DNA of 24,124 nucleotides from Apostichopus parvimensis (taxonomy: Eukaryota; Echinodermata; Holothuroidea; Aspidochirotida; Stichopodidae). Below the pieces are notes generated by a model. That model ran no database searches. It saw only the letters and a program-made list of their open reading frames with translations, and was not told where the DNA came from. Positions 20,353 through 24,124 of the stretch are shown one piece after another. Both the position numbers and the translations under genes were made by a program. Positions within the stretch are counted from its first letter, which is position 1. The number at the start of each line of letters is the position of its first letter. Location of the stretch: contig KN882351.1 of NCBI GenBank assembly GCA_000934455.1, positions 124,569 through 148,692 of the forward strand, given 5' to 3'.

Positions 20353-23300
20353 CTGCAAAGAAACAAAAAATTCTAGACTTACAGATTCGATATAAATAAA
20401 CGTTAACTCTATCTTGATTTTGTATATATATTTCAAGTGCACTTAAATAAGTACGAACCTATTGTTGGGAATAATATTACAAAAAGTAAATCAGTGATTA
20501 AAGGCTGCTGCATGTGCACATATGTCGAAACACATTACGTAAATTACTTGCAAAATCACTTTACATGACTTCATTAATCTTTTTGTCTCTTTTCTCTGTT
20601 TATATGATGACGCCATGAATTATTTTGTCTCTCTGTTTATATGATGACGTCATGAATTATGTTGTTTCATTTTCTATGTTTATATAATGACCATCTTGCT
20701 AATTTGGAATTGATCGTAGAGACTCTTGAATATTATGAGTATCACTTTTACAGATCTCATTTTTCGTCAGTTTTTTTTAAATTTTTCATAAAGTAGCACA
20801 CGAATAGCACATACTGTTTGCTTCATGCAATTTCATGCAGAAGACGTGATGACGAGACGGCGTGTTTTAAATGACATGCAGGAGACACGAGATGACGAGA
20901 CGTCGAGTTATAAATGGCATGCAGGAGACACGTGATCACGAGACGGCGTGTTTTAAATGACATGCAGGAGACACGAGATGACGAGACGGCGGGTTATAAA
21001 TGACATGCAGAAGACACGTGATGACGAGACGATGTGTTATATTGCGCTACATTTCACAGGGATAAAGTGAAAGACTCAGTTACTTCCTAAATATTAAACA
21101 GTCGCAACGAAAGACAATAGGAGAACACAGCATGCAACTAAACGATACAGTAAGCTATCGACAGCAGTACATTACTCATAAATAATCCTCCATTTGAAAT
21201 GTCAGGTTTTAACTAAGACAATTTTACGTCAACTGATGTGACACGTATTGCAAAGCTAAGAACGCGTTAGTGTTAAAAAATGACATGGACTTTTCACGAT
21301 AAACCGTATTATGCGGTAACTGATTCATAATGTTACGAAACTGGTCGTTGCACGATATACCGTATACGTGGTAAATTTGACTTTATACGTAACTCTAACT
21401 AAAACTAAAAAACGTCAGTCAAATAGGATCTCATAATAAGTAATAATAATCTAATAATATCTAGGGATGCTTGCAAGCATAAACTATTATAAACATACCT
21501 TTTGGCGCATAGTTCGAATTCTTTCAACCTGTAGGAAGCAAACAAATCCGAGATGATATTATTTGCCATTAACATGTGTGTGATTCCGAGTTGTGAGTGT
21601 TGTGAATTACATACATAATGATATATGAAGTACCTTTCTTCTATTAACAAACATAATGTCGTTATCATATTATGTTAATCATGTGGAAGTTAATGGGAGG
21701 ATGATAAAAAACTATATTTGATGCACAATGATAACCACGTTACTTTATTCCACTTGATTCCCATCCCAGTCAGCTGCGGTAAAAAAAAACAGTATCGCCT
21801 TTACGCCCAACCTTTTCTTCCTGTGGTTCATATTAGACTGATAAAATACTACAATATCTTGTGATTCACCCCGTGGATCAAAGCTGGGGCTTTGAAATAC
21901 GACATTGAATAGTCAGAAAATTGTTTCTGGGCTAAAGTTGAATTGGCTACATGAGGAATGTTTGAAAGCACTGCAGCGATAACTTTCATTCCACACTAAT
22001 TTAATTCATCTTACGGACATGTGCTTACGTGGTTGATAGTCGGTAAGAGAAAACAAGAAATATCTCGAGCATCAAACAACGTCTGCTGGGCTATGCCCCC
22101 CCCCCCCATCCCCCCCCTTGACACCCCGAACAGGGCTTTAAAATAAATTCCATTAAAGCTAAAATCTTTCTCCCACATGCAATTTGTACATTAATCTCTC
22201 TTTAAGAGAAAGCGAAATATCTCAAAACGCTTGACTTCCGGGGTGTCGCCTTGAGGTATATTCAAGAGAAATATAAGTGAAATTAATCCTTTTATGTATT
22301 GTACTACACAATTGCTACATTTGGGATCAAGAACGATATAGAATGACCAACCAATAATTGTGTGCAGTTGTGTTATTGGATCCCTGCAGTACCATCCAAT
22401 AACAGCGTGCAGTTGTATTATTGGATCCCTTTAGTACCAACCAATAACAGTGTGCAGTTGTGTTATTGTACCACAAGTTGCCGCTTTTGTTGGTTTATTT
22501 TCGAAATGTTGCTCAGCTTGACATGATTGTAGTCGGTCGCAAAAAGCCAACACGGTCGCGAAATCGATCGACATATATCTTTGAGAGTGGTGAATATATT
22601 ACCCTGGTTATATGGAACTAAAGCTTTTTCTGCACAATTTTGAATTCTATATCAAATGGTTCAGCGATGAGCGATGAGTGTTGGGAAGGGATGTAGGGCG
22701 TCTTCCCTAGCCCCCACACTTGTCGTGTGATGCTCAGTAATACAAGTGCGATTTTGCACTTAAAAAGATTGTGCACACCGCACCTGAATGTTCTCCCAGC
22801 AGCCTCACCACATACTATGTAATGTATGACATGTTACCTTATTTTCGTATTCTTCATCAGAAAGTCGGCCCTGCCCTTTCCTGCCCTGTATAAATAGAGC
22901 ACGAAATATATAATTTTGCAATATTGTATGAAAAGGAAACCAAGATTATAACCGACGTACTGAATATCTCGGCGATTTTGTTAGAATAATTTGCCAAAAG
23001 GTTTTATTTTCCTCACCATCCAGTATCCAGAGGACAGATCAAGGAAATACCAATTATTCAGTGGGTACCAAGACACTGAAATAAAGAAACGAACATGTTA
23101 ACAGAGTAGATATACATACATACTGACGTACACGAATAACTAAAGCTGCTACTCAGCGTTTCATGCACGTGCGTGTAGTACGGTGAGCATCACACAACTG
23201 AAATATATGTTGTATATCACATTGTCAGCTAGTTTATGTGCCCGCTTGTGTATTCACTTTAAACAAAACAAAAACGTTTGCATTCTACTACAGATGATTT

Positions 23301-23598
23301 TTTAATATAATACCGCAAAGAAATATGCATCTAAACAAAGCGTTGTATTGTCCATTACAGACATTATGTTTCGCTATTTGCGCTTCGTGCATGTTATGTT
23401 CACAAGGCATTATGATGACTGTTCGCTTCTTATTCTGAAGTATCTTTATATTCTATTTCAAATTAATATGTAAAACACAGTTATAAAAGACAATAGTGTT
23501 TTGATATAACATTAATATAAATACCTGTTGCATCGTTTGTTGCGAAAGTTTGCAAATATGTCGACCTAACGACGTCAGGCAAAATGCATCCGGAAAAT
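20329..23598 (-). CDS. Gene 2: 3' end of a tandem paralogue (partial)
   Basis: This span holds five short minus-strand exons whose lengths and phases repeat the downstream exons of gene 1: 74, 59, 48, 30 and 24 nt, with phases 2-1, 1-0, 0-0, 0-0 and a stop. Spliced, they end in DEKVTIT and TAA. The 5' part, expected by analogy to hold a NACHT exon, lies beyond 24124 and is not seen. Both genes point the same way, so this is a head-to-tail arrangement with gene 2 upstream of gene 1. If the module is not attached to a NACHT protein, this could be a separate small gene family. Confidence 0.5.
20581..20693 (+). repeat. Three diverged tandem copies, about 36-43 bp
   Basis: Each copy contains a T/C-rich part and then TGTTTATATGATGACGTCATGAATTAT or a variant. 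The first copy has GACGCC, the second GACGTC (ATGACGTCAT palindrome at 20644-20653), and the third is degenerate (ATAATGACCAT). Confidence 0.65.
20834..21041 (+). repeat. Minisatellite with a 43-bp unit, about five copies
   Basis: Units begin CATGCAGGAGACACG, continue ATGACGAGACGGCG and end TTTTAAATGA or TTATAAATGA. They start at 20834, 20875, 20918, 20961 and 21004. The first is 41 bp, the next three 43 bp and the last is partial. Copies 1 and 3 share one ending, and 2 and 4 another, so the arrangement alternates. Confidence 0.85.
21499..21528 (-). CDS. Gene 2 short exon D (30 nt)
   Basis: The exon is 30 nt in phase 0 between acceptor TGCTTCCTACAG at 21529 and donor GTATGT at 21498. It encodes VERIRTMRQK, a basic stretch, and corresponds to VLMFGEMKNQ in gene 1. 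Confidence 0.45.
22090..22130 (+). repeat. C-rich homopolymer runs
   Basis: Two long C runs separated by AT are followed by TTGACACCCCG. They resemble the other C or G runs of the window (2164, 2624, 3841, 18117). Run lengths may be unreliable in an assembly. Confidence 0.6.
22346..22472 (+). repeat. Three tandem 45-bp repeats, each a CCAAT/ATTGG hairpin
   Basis: Units start at 22346, 22391 and 22436 with the form ACCAACCAATAACAGTGTGC, then AGTTGTGTTATTGGATCCCT. CCAATAA at the left can pair with TTATTGG at the right in the first two copies; in the third the right arm has decayed to TTATTGT. Confidence 0.8.
22838..22885 (-). CDS. Gene 2 short exon C, acidic
   Basis: The exon is 48 nt with acceptor CTATTTATACAG at 22886 and donor GTAACA at 22837, phase 0 on both sides, encoding GRKGQGRLSDEEYENK. 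The LSDEEY core matches LTEEEY of gene 1. The first half is basic and Gly-rich and differs from gene 1. Confidence 0.58.
23017..23075 (-). CDS. Gene 2 short exon B, aromatic-rich
   Basis: The exon is 59 nt with acceptor TTTCTTTATTTCAG at 23076 and donor GTGAGG at 23016. It reads V at the junction and SWYPLNNWYFLDLSSGYWM in phase 1; the other two frames hit stops. The identical length and shared W, Y, P, L, SG and W positions with 6277..6219 mark it as the homologous exon. The domain is not recognised. Confidence 0.62.
23525..23598 (-). CDS. Gene 2 short exon A
   Basis: The exon is 74 nt, with acceptor TTTTTTTGGATATTCATAG at 23599 and donor GTATTT at 23524. In phase 2 it starts FSGCILPDVV and ends with ATNDAT plus one base, matching FSYCLLP in gene 1 at 6493. 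A second frame is also open (FPDAFCLTSL...), but only the first gives phases that agree with the next exon and with gene 1. Confidence 0.5.
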
Positions 23599-23600
23599 CT

Positions 23601-24124
23601 ATGAATATCCAAAAAAATAAGGACATCAAATACCAATCGCGAATTTTCACCAACAACATCACATACTGTTGATTTTCTTTTAAGGCATGTACTTGTTTCT
23701 GACGGTGGATACTGCTATACTGTCATCAAAAACATGATATTATTTTAAGGAGAGAGCAAATATAGAGATGCAGTTTTAACCTAATGAGTGAAATTAATAT
23801 ATTACAAGAAATGACTGTCATTCTTATAGATAACTGTCGACAGGTAGTTAATTTCACTAAACCTATGCTCGTTAGTTCACTTAGTGTATCTGCTCTCTAA
23901 TTCTCGATTTTCAGGTATGTGCTGTAGCTATGCATAGTTATGCAGGTTAAGTTTACTGACATTGATTCAGTTCATCTCTGAACGTACGTCGTTATTTCTC
24001 TTTCTGTATCTGTCTACCTGCCAGACACTACTAAACAGTTTATTAATAAGCAATACTTGTTAATCGTAGAGTGAGTCCAGAAATATGACGTTCCTTAACC
24101 TCATCCAATTGTACTCATCAGCCA
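23601..24124. other. Edge region upstream of gene 2 exon A, no firm exon
   Basis: No NACHT or post-NACHT exon is visible here, so the intron before 23598 is longer than 500 bases or the preceding exon is small. The last 25 bases on the minus strand read ADEYNWM before GTTAAG, a possible exon cut by the window edge, but this is not supported further. Confidence 0.35.

Noticed and set aside
20834-21041. A CRISPR-like array
   Set aside because: The units are head-to-tail with no unique spacers, in a eukaryotic sequence; it is a minisatellite.

Overview
The window looks like nuclear DNA of a marine invertebrate, most likely an echinoderm and probably a sea cucumber. This is inferred from gene style, not from a database match. 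It is AT-rich, the coding parts are short exons with GT..AG introns (donors mostly GTAAGT), and there are a tRNA-derived SINE, a LINE/SINE-like 3' tail, minisatellites and long C or G runs. There are no operons, ribosome binding sites or bacterial features. The protein families present (immunoglobulin domains, and a NACHT ATPase of the kind expanded in echinoderms, amphioxus and cnidarians) fit innate immunity.

The main gene (gene 1) is on the minus strand. From its 5' end it has a signal-peptide exon (12829..12775), three exons with four Ig domains (12476..12165, 11941..11303, 11061..10714), a transmembrane exon (10407..10270), a large NACHT exon (8841..7313) and a helical post-NACHT exon (7081..6877). 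Junctions from the signal peptide to the NACHT exon are all phase 1 and read through in frame. The NACHT exon has no suitable start codon of its own, so the simplest reading is one membrane receptor: signal peptide, four Ig domains, one TM helix, cytoplasmic NACHT. Downstream lie four short exons (6493..6417, 6277..6219, 5652..5605, 5288..5259) and a possible last exon (4542..4528).

A second, homologous set of short exons is on the same strand at 23598..23525, 23075..23017, 22885..22838 and 21528..21499, with a terminal exon at 20352..20329. Their lengths are 74, 59, 48, 30 and 24 nt, against 77, 59, 48 and 30 nt in gene 1, with the same phases. I read this as the 3' end of a tandem paralogue (gene 2) whose 5' part lies beyond 24124. 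The conserved tail module is not one I can name.

Between the two genes, on the plus strand, one exon (17153..17453) encodes a signal peptide and one Ig domain. I found no convincing partner exons for it.

The rest is non-coding: 1-4500 holds diverged repeats, homopolymer runs, a polypyrimidine tract and a retroelement-like tail. A SINE lies at 4760-4990. A CRE-type perfect palindrome is at 13633..13652, and small tandem repeats are at 20581-20693, 20834-21041 and 22346-22472. All exon joins are by eye; one junction (6877 to 6493) does not match in phase and remains unresolved.
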